Of a stretch of DNA of 64,000 nt, positions 5,819 through 13,631 are shown one piece after another. This stretch comes from a virus. The position numbers and the translations under genes were made by a program. The notes under the pieces are model-generated. The model was given only the letters and a program-made list of their open reading frames with translations, was not told where the DNA came from and did no database searches. The stretch is taken from IMG/VR virus record IMGVR_UViG_3300020195_000009, positions 1 through 64,000 of that record. The stretch is one strand, 5' to 3'. The first letter of the stretch is position 1, and each line of letters begins with the position of its first letter.

Positions 5819-7170
5819 GGGTTCACCCCATGCAACGCCTGGAAGAAGTCGTAGGGGCTCATCTCGGCGATCTTGGCGGCTTCCCTGAGGGTGTAGCGAT
5901 CCCGAAGATCCATGAGGGCTGCTGTCTTCGGCTCCTCCCACTCCTCAGCCGCCTTCTCCATGGCGATGTGGACCCAGGAGGGTTCCCCAGTCAGGCAGTT
6001 GGCAAGCTCTCGAATGGCCGTCGCTGCGTCAAACGTAAGCCGACCCCCGCCCCGCATACGGGTGAGGTTCTTGGGGGCCCCTTCCGAGATTTCCCACTTC
6101 AAGACCCACGGAATGAACACCCGCTCCATCTTGGTGATGGTGTCGTCCGAGAGCTGTTCCGTCTTACCGTTCACTCGGACGAAGAAGTCGTACTGATGGG
6201 CGTTGTTGATGTGCTTGAGTTTGCCTTCATCCCTCAGCTTCTTCATTCGGGTGAGGCGCTCTTTGCTGTACTTGGTGAAGACCTCGATTACGCTCTTCCG
6301 ACCGGCAACGGACGGGTCTTCATCATTGAGAAGTCCCGTGCCGACGAGGATCTCTTTGAGGCCAGCCCCACCCGACCGAGGCATCTTCTCGACGATGGCT
6401 TGGGTGGGCTTACCCCCCGGCCAAGCGAGGAACTTCTTCGGAGGCTTGGGGGAAATCCCGTCAGCCCAAGCCGTCCCAACGGTCTTCAGGTACTTCGGGG
6501 AAATCTTGGCGATGTTTTGAGCGAGGGGGACGTCCACCATGCTCGACTGCCAATCCTCTTCGACCTTGATGTACTTGCTCTCCGTATCTGTTTCTTCACG
6601 TTTCCAGTAGAAGCCCTCCCCTCGCTCCCGGAGAGCCACGAAGATGTGCTTCTGTTCCGTCTGTCCGTAGAGAACCCAAACCCTGTACCCAGGGTGGGTT
6701 GAGGAGAAGGATGACTTCGGCCAAACGAACTCAGGGATCGAGATAAACTTCCACTCCACGTTGGCAGGTGCCCCAGAGTCACCCCACGCCTTGTTGAAGT
6801 CCTGACCCTTATCCACCGCATCCGGCTCTCTCGCCTTCGGCTTCTCTCGCTTGGGAGCCGGCTCGGGGGTCGCTCGCCCCTTGCCCTCCAAGACATCCTT
6901 GGCCACGTTGATGTCGACCATCTTCTTGGGGTCACCCCCGCGATCAGGATGGTTCTCGAACGCCTTGGTTCGGTAAGCCTTCGTGACTTCCTCAGAGCTG
7001 GGGGAAGCAGTTGGAGGGAAGCCAAGAATGGTCTTGGCTTCCTGCATCGACATGGCGATGAGAAGACGAGCGTAGCGTTCCTCGAAGAACCTGGAGGCTA
7101 CCCTGTACTCGATTCGGTTGCGAAATCGAGCTACAACATGGCGTACGATTCGGATGTCGTCAGGCTGCAT
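5815..7170 (-). CDS. J-domain (DnaJ-like) protein
   Basis: The product has 451 residues. Residues 1-35 carry HVVARFRN and YRVASRFFEERY. A J-domain follows at about 40-95 (EAKTILGFPP ... VTKAYRTKAFENHPDRGGDP) with the HPD tripeptide needed to stimulate Hsp70. A Pro/Lys linker (about 98-120) leads to a large unassigned region with WPGGKPTQAIVEKMP and a helical C-terminus. It could recruit host DnaK or act inside the virion. The start lies directly after a hairpin (7172-7202) with no strong Shine-Dalgarno. MSMQEAKTILGF would be a later alternative start, but the N-terminal motif shared with neighbours supports the long form. Confidence 0.7.
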   Translation of the reverse strand: MQPDDIRIVRHVVARFRNRIEYRVASRFFEERYARLLIAMSMQEAKTILGFPPTASPSSEEVTKAYRTKAFENHPDRGGDPKKMVDINVAKDVLEGKGRATPEPAPKREKPKAREPDAVDKGQDFNKAWGDSGAPANVEWKFISIPEFVWPKSSFSSTHPGYRVWVLYGQTEQKHIFVALRERGEGFYWKREETDTESKYIKVEEDWQSSMVDVPLAQNIAKISPKYLKTVGTAWADGISPKPPKKFLAWPGGKPTQAIVEKMPRSGGAGLKEILVGTGLLNDEDPSVAGRKSVIEVFTKYSKERLTRMKKLRDEGKLKHINNAHQYDFFVRVNGKTEQLSDDTITKMERVFIPWVLKWEISEGAPKNLTRMRGGGRLTFDAATAIRELANCLTGEPSWVHIAMEKAAEEWEEPKTAALMDLRDRYTLREAAKIAEMSPYDFFQALHGVNP

Positions 7171-7171
7171 G

Positions 7172-7202
7172 GATAGGCGTCTCTGCTGTGGCAGCGCCTA
7201 TC
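7172..7202 (-). terminator. Hairpin between clpX and the J-domain gene
   Basis: GATAGGCG (7172-7179) pairs with CGCCTATC (7195-7202), and an inner CTGC/GCAG pair extends the stem. It lies downstream of the clpX stop and one base before the J-domain ATG at 7170. There is no long T-run on the minus strand, so it may instead gate translation of the next gene. Confidence 0.5.
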
Positions 7203-7214
7203 AAAAGATCCCTG

Positions 7215-8498
7215 TCAGGCCTGTTTGACTTCTTGCTCCGAATTCTCATCCCGAAGAGTGTGGACCGCCTGACCCGTCTTGAGGGTTTGCTCCGTGATGA
7301 GTACCCGCTCAATCCTCGTGTCCCCAGGGAGGTCGTAGGAGAGCTGGCGAAGTGTAGACTCCACGATGGATCGAAGAGCACGAGCCCCAGTCGGGCGGGT
7401 CTTGGCTTCTTTGGCGATAGCCCGCAAGGCTTCAGGCTCAAAGTCCAGGTTCACCCCATCCATTTGGAACAAGGCCTTGAATTGCTTGACGATAGAGTTG
7501 CGAGGGTCCGTGAGAACCCGGACCATGTCATCCTCGGTCAACTCCACCGTGGTCGTGAGAACCGCCAACCGACCCATCATTTCGGGGATGATCCCGAACT
7601 CCAAGAGATCCTCTTCGGTGGTGGAAAGGTAGGTCTTGGTCTGGTCGATCTTCTCACGGGCCGAGGCTCCGAAGCCGAGACGAGACCCCTTGTTGATCCG
7701 AGCTTCCACGATGGGCTCGATCCCCGCAAACGAGCCCGCACAGATGAACAGGATGTTCGTGGTGTCGATCGTATCGTAGGCCGTCATCATACCGGCCTTG
7801 CCGGCACGAGGTACGTTGACCTTCGACCCCTCCAAGAGCTTCAAGAGCGACTGCTGGACACCCTCTCCCGTGACGTCACGGTACCCGGCTCGGTCCCGAC
7901 CACCCTTCCGTGCGATCTTGTCGATCTCATCGAGGAAGATGATGCCCCACTCCGCCCGTTGGATGTCCCCTTGAGCTTCCTGAATGAGCCCCTGGAGCAA
8001 CGTCTCTACATCATTGCCAACGTAGCCAGCTTGGGTGAGCCCCGTCGCATCCCCGACGAAGAACGGAACGTTGAGCATCCTCGCAATAGTGCGGGAAATA
8101 TGAGTTTTACCCGTGCCCGATGGACCGAGGAGAAGGATGTTGCTCTTGTCGATCTCGACGTCCTCTTTCTTGCCGTCGACTTCGATCTCGGTCTTCCCCT
8201 CCTTCGACTTTCGGCGCTTGAAGTGGTTGTAGACCGCAATGGCGATGTCCATCTTGGCCTTGTCTTGGCCGATGACGAAGTCGCTGAGGTAGGCCCGGAT
8301 TTCCTTGGGGGTCTTGAGGGCCTCTTCCTTGGCCTTGGTCTCGAAGTTTCCCTTGCGGGACCCAGCCTCCATCTCTTTGGTGGCCATCTCGACGCAGCGG
8401 TTGCAGATGAACGGACCCTCCTCAGGGTCCGCAGCAATGAGGTTTTTCACCTCGTTCCTGGGCCTTTTGCAGAAACCGCAGCAAACCGGATTGCTCAT
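7215..8498 (-). CDS. clpX: ClpX-like AAA+ unfoldase subunit
   Basis: The product has 427 residues, full length for ClpX. In order: an N-terminal zinc-binding domain (Cys 7/10 and 32/35, CCGFC ... CNRC); Walker A GPSGTGKT (about 125-132); pore loop GYVG (158-161); Walker B IIFLDEID (186-193); the loop GSRLGFG (about 271-277) at the position of the ClpP-contacting IGF loop; an Arg finger in PEMMGR (310); and sensor-2 GAR (371-373). It unfolds tagged proteins and feeds them to ClpP. No clpP is in this window, so it probably pairs with the host protease and may redirect degradation. It is preceded by a CCGGTGTA element and sits beside a metallopeptidase and a J-domain protein. Confidence 0.88.
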   Translation of the reverse strand: MSNPVCCGFCKRPRNEVKNLIAADPEEGPFICNRCVEMATKEMEAGSRKGNFETKAKEEALKTPKEIRAYLSDFVIGQDKAKMDIAIAVYNHFKRRKSKEGKTEIEVDGKKEDVEIDKSNILLLGPSGTGKTHISRTIARMLNVPFFVGDATGLTQAGYVGNDVETLLQGLIQEAQGDIQRAEWGIIFLDEIDKIARKGGRDRAGYRDVTGEGVQQSLLKLLEGSKVNVPRAGKAGMMTAYDTIDTTNILFICAGSFAGIEPIVEARINKGSRLGFGASAREKIDQTKTYLSTTEEDLLEFGIIPEMMGRLAVLTTTVELTEDDMVRVLTDPRNSIVKQFKALFQMDGVNLDFEPEALRAIAKEAKTRPTGARALRSIVESTLRQLSYDLPGDTRIERVLITEQTLKTGQAVHTLRDENSEQEVKQA

Positions 8499-8508
8499 AC
8501 TTGATCCT

Positions 8509-8516
8509 TACACCGG
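8509..8516 (-). promoter_or_regulatory. CCGGTGTA element upstream of clpX
   Basis: The minus strand reads TGATCCGGTGTAAGGATCA just before the clpX ATG at 8498. The core is flanked by an inverted TGATCC/GGATCA repeat, which could also serve as an operator. Confidence 0.5.
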
Positions 8517-8517
8517 A

Positions 8518-9444
8518 TCAGGAGCCCATGAGGGCTTCAAATCGTTCGATGCGATCTTGGGCCCATTCCCCCTTGAGCCCGAAGTTTGAGATGGCGAAAA
8601 GCTCAGCAAAGGCCTCACCTTCCTTCCTACTATACTTCGAGGTCCACCACTCAGGGCGCTCAAAATCAACGGAAAGGCGGTTTTTTCGCTCATACCTATG
8701 CCCAAGCTCATGGATGAGGATGTAGTCCAGGGCTCCGTAGGTACCACTGGTTCGCTTGAGGACGTTGGGGGTGGCTCGGACGTACAGGGTATCCTCCCCC
8801 GACTTGTAGACCCCTCCTGCGGTACCTCGGAACTCCTTGGGACCTGCCAGGGCAACCTTGAGTCCCCCAAGGGCCTTCCGCCGCCACCCCTTCACTTCGT
8901 CGAAGACCGCCTCCATCGAGGTCACGTAATGGCCGATCTTCTTCTGGTCTAACCCTACAAGGTTTAGGTAGGTGTTGCCCCCTGCCTGGATTTCCTTGGG
9001 AACAATCTTGCCCCCCTCGTTCGAGAAGTACCGGACGAGGTCTCCAGCGAGGGGTTTGATCTCTGACTTCCAGAGGCGCTCCGCCTCCGCTCGGCTGTTC
9101 ACTTGAGGCATCTTGGCCCCCGAGTCTCGCAGGAACCAGTGGAATTTACTGGCTTTATCTTTGAGATCCTTCTGCCCCTGGGGGGTCTTCGGAGTCTCGA
9201 AACGGAAGTTGTCTTTGAACCACTCGGCTGTTTTAGCGGCCTCTTCGGGGATGAAGTCCGCGAAAAGGCGGTCCATCTTGGTGTTCAGCTCATCATTGAG
9301 CGTTGAACTGAACATGAACTTGGCTGCCACCCGGCGAGCCATCCGGTCCTGGTAGAAGAAGGCGACCCGCTCAACGATGTCCACGGGCTCTCGAAAGGGG
9401 GCTGATTCCGAATGACAACCCCAAGCTATTTCTAAGTCCGTCAT
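8518..9444 (-). CDS. Putative zinc metallopeptidase (HELGH)
   Basis: The product has 308 residues from the ATG at 9444, which overlaps the upstream TGA (TGATG). A longer frame to 9513 lies inside the neighbour and is not preferred. Residues about 25-45 contain RMARRVAAKF, related to the RVxARF motif. The zinc signature is YILIHELGHRYE (HExxH about 245-249), followed by EGEAFAELFA, which offers a downstream Glu ligand as in gluzincins. Before it, LYVRATPN and DYILI look like the edge strand and helix of the active site. It may process virion or host proteins. The substrate is unknown. Confidence 0.7.
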   Translation of the reverse strand: MTDLEIAWGCHSESAPFREPVDIVERVAFFYQDRMARRVAAKFMFSSTLNDELNTKMDRLFADFIPEEAAKTAEWFKDNFRFETPKTPQGQKDLKDKASKFHWFLRDSGAKMPQVNSRAEAERLWKSEIKPLAGDLVRYFSNEGGKIVPKEIQAGGNTYLNLVGLDQKKIGHYVTSMEAVFDEVKGWRRKALGGLKVALAGPKEFRGTAGGVYKSGEDTLYVRATPNVLKRTSGTYGALDYILIHELGHRYERKNRLSVDFERPEWWTSKYSRKEGEAFAELFAISNFGLKGEWAQDRIERFEALMGS

Positions 9445-10223
9445 CAACTCACTTCGGCATACACAATGCAATCCGTGCTCCACACGAGGCCTTTGCAGTG
9501 AACCTTCCCACAAGGTTCAACGACGCAAACCCCACCCCCACCGAACCGATTGGGCTTGTCACCTTCTTCGCCGTAACGGTTGGATACAACAAGGAAGACC
9601 TTGTTCTCCATAGCGAAGTCCATCCAAGCAGTGGCCGGGAAGCCCCCCTCACCCCAGTTGGATGAAAACGCTACGATGTCTGCATCCCCTGGGGAGTAGA
9701 GGTTCTTCCAATCGTCATTCACCTTGTCACGAACGTCTCGACAGATAAGAAGCCCCACCTTCTTTTCAACGCCGTCGATCGTGGCTTGAACGATAGGGGG
9801 GTTGGCCCGGCCGGACTCTGCCCATAGGAAGTCATTGGCCCAGCGGTTGATCTTCCGCATGCTTTCGAGGTAACCAAAGGGATCAACGTAGACCTGGCTG
9901 TTGTACAGCTTCCCGGTTCCCGCCTCTTCCTCGATCATCCCCCACACGAGGTGGACGTTGAACTTGGAGGCTAGGGCCGCCATGAGCCTCGTTGTAGGGA
10001 TTTCGTCGTTCGCTCGGATCGCCGGCTCCAACGTGATGATCTCAGCGTCAACCCGTGCCTCTTCCGGGCTCATGTATGAATACCCAGTAGTTGCAAGCTC
10101 CGGCATCACGATAAGCTTCGCCCCCGCCCCGGCAGCCTGCTCGATGAGCTTCACAAGCCGACGCTGATTCTCACGTTTCTGACGGAAGACAGGGGCGAAC
10201 TGGATGGCTGCTACGAGGGGCAT
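9444..10223 (-). CDS. Carbon-nitrogen hydrolase (nitrilase superfamily)
   Basis: The product has 259 residues beginning MPLVAAIQFAPVF at ATG 10223, five bases after the upstream gene. An ATG at 10310 would add 29 residues of out-of-frame-like sequence. The Glu-Lys-Cys triad is clear: VMPELATTGYS (E42), SMRKINRW (K124) and GLLICRDVRD (C161). Later strands IVAFSSNWG and FLVVSNRYG are typical of the fold. The length matches single-domain amidases. The superfamily hydrolyses or condenses amides (carbamoylputrescine, glutamine side chain of NAD synthetase, omega-amides). The substrate cannot be told from sequence. It is unusual in a phage. Confidence 0.8.
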   Translation of the reverse strand: MPLVAAIQFAPVFRQKRENQRRLVKLIEQAAGAGAKLIVMPELATTGYSYMSPEEARVDAEIITLEPAIRANDEIPTTRLMAALASKFNVHLVWGMIEEEAGTGKLYNSQVYVDPFGYLESMRKINRWANDFLWAESGRANPPIVQATIDGVEKKVGLLICRDVRDKVNDDWKNLYSPGDADIVAFSSNWGEGGFPATAWMDFAMENKVFLVVSNRYGEEGDKPNRFGGGGVCVVEPCGKVHCKGLVWSTDCIVYAEVS

Positions 10224-10228
10224 CGGGC

Positions 10229-10885
10229 TTACCAGTTGGAGAGTTCCTGAGCCTTGCTGCCGTCGAAGGGTACGAGGATCTTCTTCGTACGAAGCCGGTT
10301 GACACCCCACCGACGAGTCGCGACCTTGGCGGCGTCTTTGACGAGGCTAGCTTCAACCGAACTAGGGATCTTCACCCCAAACTTCGACTCGACCCAACGA
10401 AGCTCGTTTTTGACGGTATCTTGAACCGAAGGCTGACCCTTCGTGTACTTCGTCAAGATTTCAGCGACCTTCAACGAATGGTCCACGGTGTTCCCGCCCG
10501 TAGGATCGGAGCTTCCGGTCGGCTTCCAACTAGGATCAATCACAAGCCCCTCAAGCTGTTCACGCTCGGGGTTGGCCGGACGGTACGCCATCTTCTCCGC
10601 AAACATGGGGAGGATGCCGAACCGCCACGTATTGAGCCCCATGATGGCCGAGTTGATGACGTAGTTGCGTGGAGGATCCCACCACGCCCCCTGCTTGTCC
10701 TTTGCGAATCGGGACAAGTTGGCGTTGAGATAAGCCTCCATCGCTTGGTATGAAGACTCTTCCTCTTCGGCCTTAACCAGCCTCATCGCCTCGTTAGCGA
10801 GGAACAGACGCTCCGCCTGAACGAGGTGCCCGGCCTTCATGAAAGCTACAGCGAGGGAGCGGATCTCTTCGGCGGTCTTCTTCAT
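10229..10885 (-). CDS. Hypothetical protein
   Basis: The product has 218 residues. The ATG at 10885 has GGAAGGAACC just before it and is chosen over an ATG 12 codons upstream. The N-terminus is helical and mixed-charge (KKTAEEIRSLAVAFMK, then QAERLFLANEAMRLVKAEEE). The centre is Trp-rich (GAWWDPPRN, NTWRFG). The C-terminus is basic (ATRRWGVNRLRTKKI). No family is recognised. It lies directly upstream of the nitrilase-fold gene. Confidence 0.6.
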   Translation of the reverse strand: MKKTAEEIRSLAVAFMKAGHLVQAERLFLANEAMRLVKAEEEESSYQAMEAYLNANLSRFAKDKQGAWWDPPRNYVINSAIMGLNTWRFGILPMFAEKMAYRPANPEREQLEGLVIDPSWKPTGSSDPTGGNTVDHSLKVAEILTKYTKGQPSVQDTVKNELRWVESKFGVKIPSSVEASLVKDAAKVATRRWGVNRLRTKKILVPFDGSKAQELSNW

Positions 10886-10950
10886 GGTTCCTTCCAGCGC
10901 TCCTCGGGAGTTTTCACCCAAGGCTGCCTTACAAGAACCTTCTCACGCCT

Positions 10951-11313
10951 TTAGGGGAACTGGCGATCCCAATAAGGGTCCGACGGTCCACGATAGACCC
11001 GAGGGGGCCTCAGGGTCGTTTGCATCGTGGAGATCGGAACAACCCCCTTCCGCTCTCCGATGCGGAGAGTGAAGTTACCATTTTCGTGACCTATGACGGC
11101 ACGACCCTCTGCTAGGAGGGCATCGAGAAGAGGGGTCATACTCACAAAGGAAAGACCCGCATCCATCCGAAAGTAGCGGGCTGTCCCTATGCTCACGGGC
11201 TCAAGAACATCGAGCCTTTTGAATTGAAGGCCCATCTCGTGAGCCTTCCTGATGACAGCCTCCGCAACATGAAGGTCTGCCTCCCCAGGGTGCGCTTGGA
11301 CTCCGAACCTCAT
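10951..11313 (-). CDS. Small hypothetical protein
   Basis: The product has 120 residues. The ATG at 11313 overlaps the DHFR stop as ATGA, so the two are translationally coupled. It has mixed alpha/beta content (ADLHVAEAVIRKAHEMGLQF; TPLLDALLAEGRAVIGH) and a Pro/Arg-rich end. I do not recognise the family. Confidence 0.6.
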   Translation of the reverse strand: MRFGVQAHPGEADLHVAEAVIRKAHEMGLQFKRLDVLEPVSIGTARYFRMDAGLSFVSMTPLLDALLAEGRAVIGHENGNFTLRIGERKGVVPISTMQTTLRPPRVYRGPSDPYWDRQFP

Positions 11314-11825
11314 ACCCTAGTATACGTTCGATGGATCAGCGTCGGGTCGTCTGGGTTCTGCTCTTCGCTGGCGACTTTGAACCCTTCGACCTGCCCCTCC
11401 TTGAACCAGTTGAGGGTGGTGATCTTGTAGACTCCGTGCGGGTTGGGATGTTGGTACTCCTCGTTCACGAGCGTCACGTCAAGCTCATCGCAGAACTTGA
11501 GACCCTCTTCGTAGATCGAAGCGCCCCCAGCCAACCAGATCGGGGTGCCTTCCTTCCCTGCCACGAGGATGGCGTCCGCTAGCTCCGAGAAGACGGTCAC
11601 CCCATCCCAATGAGGGTGAGCATCATTCTTGGTGAGAACGAAGGTCTTGCGACCGGGTAACGGTCGGCCGATCGACTCCCATGTGACGCGACCCATGATG
11701 AGAACGCCACCCATCGTGGTCTTTTTGAATCGCTTGAGGTCCGCTGACTTCCGCCAGGGGAGTTGGCCGTCAACTCCGATGAGTCCATTGGAGCTTGTTG
11801 CCACGATGATCTTCGGTGTAGTCAT
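11310..11825 (-). CDS. folA: Dihydrofolate reductase
   Basis: The product has 171 residues, normal length. Motifs are IVATSSNGLIGVDGQLPW, then KSADLKRFK with the substrate-binding Asp, TMGGVLIMGRVTWESIG (NADPH-binding region), RPLPGRKTFVLT and WLAGGASIYEEG. It reduces dihydrofolate to tetrahydrofolate with NADPH and so regenerates the cofactor used up by thymidylate synthase, which is encoded nearby (13632-14678). Confidence 0.92.
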   Translation of the reverse strand: MTTPKIIVATSSNGLIGVDGQLPWRKSADLKRFKKTTMGGVLIMGRVTWESIGRPLPGRKTFVLTKNDAHPHWDGVTVFSELADAILVAGKEGTPIWLAGGASIYEEGLKFCDELDVTLVNEEYQHPNPHGVYKITTLNWFKEGQVEGFKVASEEQNPDDPTLIHRTYTRV

Positions 11826-11855
11826 TCAGGAGTTCCCCCAGTTTGCTGAAACGGC

Positions 11856-12404
11856 TTACTCATCATCAACCCTTTCAAGTCTCGTTCGAGGAGGTGGGTC
11901 AGGGACATAAGGGATCGTGCCTCGGTCCCACTCGTCCCCGGATTCTTGGACGATGTAGACCTCACCCATGAAACCCTTGAGCTGATCCTCAGCCTTCGAG
12001 AAGGCTCGAAACCGTAAATCCCCGCCACCTAACAAGAGAACCCGATCAGCGGTCTCCTGCTTGACCCTCACGTCAGGGATGGAGGCCCTTGCGGCTATCT
12101 TGAGGTCCTCAGCCGCTCGTTGATTGGTCGTCGTAACAAGGACCCGTTCACCAGAGAGAGCCTTTGTCACAGCCTCCTGAAGCATCTGGACTTGCTTCAT
12201 TGACCTTCGGGCCGACTGGAAGATCAGGGCTCCGCCCCCACGTAGCATGAGGACTCCCGACCGACGAGAGACGGGACCGAAGCTGAGGCGACTCTCGATA
12301 CCCGCTTGAACGTGCATAGCCTCGTCGTCGTTTTCGCATCGAATGACGACACGTTCCCCAGCTTCCGCTCGTCTCGCCAGTTCGATCATCTCCTCGTGAG
12401 TCAT
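11856..12404 (-). CDS. Hypothetical protein
   Basis: The product has 182 residues from the ATG at 12404 (MTHEEMIELARRAEAGE). The longer frame to 12524 overlaps the HU gene and is not favoured. The sequence alternates short strands and helices (ERVVIRCENDDEAMHV; GVLMLRGGGALIFQS; LSGERVLVTTTNQRAAEDL; DRVLLLGGGDLRFRAF), which suggests an alpha/beta or nucleotide-binding-like fold, but no P-loop is present. It lies between the HU and DHFR genes. Confidence 0.55.
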   Translation of the reverse strand: MTHEEMIELARRAEAGERVVIRCENDDEAMHVQAGIESRLSFGPVSRRSGVLMLRGGGALIFQSARRSMKQVQMLQEAVTKALSGERVLVTTTNQRAAEDLKIAARASIPDVRVKQETADRVLLLGGGDLRFRAFSKAEDQLKGFMGEVYIVQESGDEWDRGTIPYVPDPPPRTRLERVDDE

Positions 12405-12409
12405 CAGAG

Positions 12410-12703
12410 TTATGAAACGACGGCCTTTTTCAAAGGCGACACGGGCCGAACTTTCACCTTTTTTGAAGCGGGTTTCGCAGCAACCGTCGCCATCTGTTTG
12501 GTGAAGGGATTCATCCGCTGACACTCTGGTGTTGCAGGGGTGTCCTTGAGTGTGATCTTCACAAGACCGGGAAGTGTGATCTCCCCTTCCGCCTTGAGGG
12601 CCTCGACAACGGCCGCTGCGTAGTGGTCGACGTACTTGGCGGCATCACCCTTAGTGATGCCAAGACGGGTGGCGAGGGATTCAACGAACTGGGACTTGGA
12701 CAT
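12410..12703 (-). CDS. HU/IHF family DNA-bending protein
   Basis: The product has 97 residues. The N-terminal helix pair (MSKSQFVESLATRLGITK and GDAAKYVDHYAAAVVEAL) and the body GEITLPGLVKITLKDTPA match HU. The DNA-inserting beta-arm is recognisable by RMNPFTKQ (the R-NP motif). The C-terminus adds a basic KPASKKVKVRPVSPLKK extension. Family members bend DNA as dimers and assist replication, recombination or packaging. Confidence 0.85.
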   Translation of the reverse strand: MSKSQFVESLATRLGITKGDAAKYVDHYAAAVVEALKAEGEITLPGLVKITLKDTPATPECQRMNPFTKQMATVAAKPASKKVKVRPVSPLKKAVVS

Positions 12704-12713
12704 GGGAGTTTAC

Positions 12714-13592
12714 CTACACCAACTTGTAGTTTTTCTGGAAGTTACCTGCGAAGGATGGAGTCTGCTTGTGGCACGGGACGCATAGAGTCCGCCCGTTTGA
12801 GATGTCCCACATAGCTTCGCAACCGTAGGCGTCTTCGAGGGTTCGGATGTTGTACTCCACGAGGAGGACGGCGAATGGCTTGATGTGATCGGCGTGAAGT
12901 GGACCTCCAACCCGACCACACTCTTGGCACGTGAACTTGTCGCGGTTGAAGACAGCCTTCCTCCAGGTAACGGAGCGTTCGGTGTTGCGAATCAAGAGCG
13001 CAAGCGAAGTCTTGCCGCCCTGCCAGTTGGAACCGTTGGGGCCTTGAAAGCGACCTCGATTAGCTTGAGAGATCCGTTGTTTAGCTTCCGAACTGTGAGT
13101 ACGACCAAAGAAAGGGTTGAGAGGTCCCACCTTTTTGGACCCCGCTTCTGATAGAGCCTGGCGGACTTCGGGTCGGGCCATTGCCTCGCGATTAGCAGCC
13201 CTCCAAGTTTCCGTTTGAGTGATAGCCTTGAGTCTAACGCCTGCCGCCGCTTTAACCTCCTCCGAGTGGGTTCGACCAAACATCGGATTCCTTGACCCAG
13301 AGACCGCCACACTTCGACGAGCTTTGACCTCTGGTTTCAGGTTGGTCTCCCGAAGGGTTTCCGAAGTTCGTTTGCGTGCCTCTTCGGACTTGGGCTTCCC
13401 GAACATCGGGTTTCGGGGACCTGAGAGAGCTTCGGACTTGGACCTGGCGGGGATGCCTTGAATCTTCATCCACTTGCGGATCGAAAGCTCCGAAATCCCG
13501 TCCAAGCGGGCAATCTGTCGTATCGAGAGGCCCTCCACAACATAGCGCTGATACAGGTATTCTTTGGTGAGGTTGAGCGCTTTCACACTCAA
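12714..13592 (-). CDS. HNH homing endonuclease with HTH and NUMOD3 repeats
   Basis: The product has 292 residues from TTG 13592, or 290 from GTG 13586. The N-terminus has a resolvase-like HTH (GLSIRQIARLDGISELSIRK). Three NUMOD3-type DNA-binding repeats follow (NPMFGKPKSEEARKR; NPMFGRTHSEEVKA; NPFFGRTHSSEAKQR). The C-terminal HNH domain has CQECGRVGGPLHADHIKPF and NGRTLCVPCHK (zinc knuckles and catalytic His-Asn-His). It is a free-standing mobile gene inserted between thyA and the HU gene. No intron is evident in either flank. Confidence 0.88.
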   Translation of the reverse strand: MSVKALNLTKEYLYQRYVVEGLSIRQIARLDGISELSIRKWMKIQGIPARSKSEALSGPRNPMFGKPKSEEARKRTSETLRETNLKPEVKARRSVAVSGSRNPMFGRTHSEEVKAAAGVRLKAITQTETWRAANREAMARPEVRQALSEAGSKKVGPLNPFFGRTHSSEAKQRISQANRGRFQGPNGSNWQGGKTSLALLIRNTERSVTWRKAVFNRDKFTCQECGRVGGPLHADHIKPFAVLLVEYNIRTLEDAYGCEAMWDISNGRTLCVPCHKQTPSFAGNFQKNYKLV

Positions 13593-13631
13593 CCATCTGT
13601 ATCAAAGAACTAATGATCCTTCTCTGGGAGC

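Noticed and set aside
5830-6702. A 290-codon plus-strand frame opposite the J-domain gene
   Set aside because: The minus strand encodes a clear J-domain with HPD. The plus frame has no motif and no ribosome-binding site of note.
7188-8504. A 438-codon plus-strand open frame opposite clpX
   Set aside because: The minus strand has a full ClpX with all motifs. The plus frame is codon-bias shadow.
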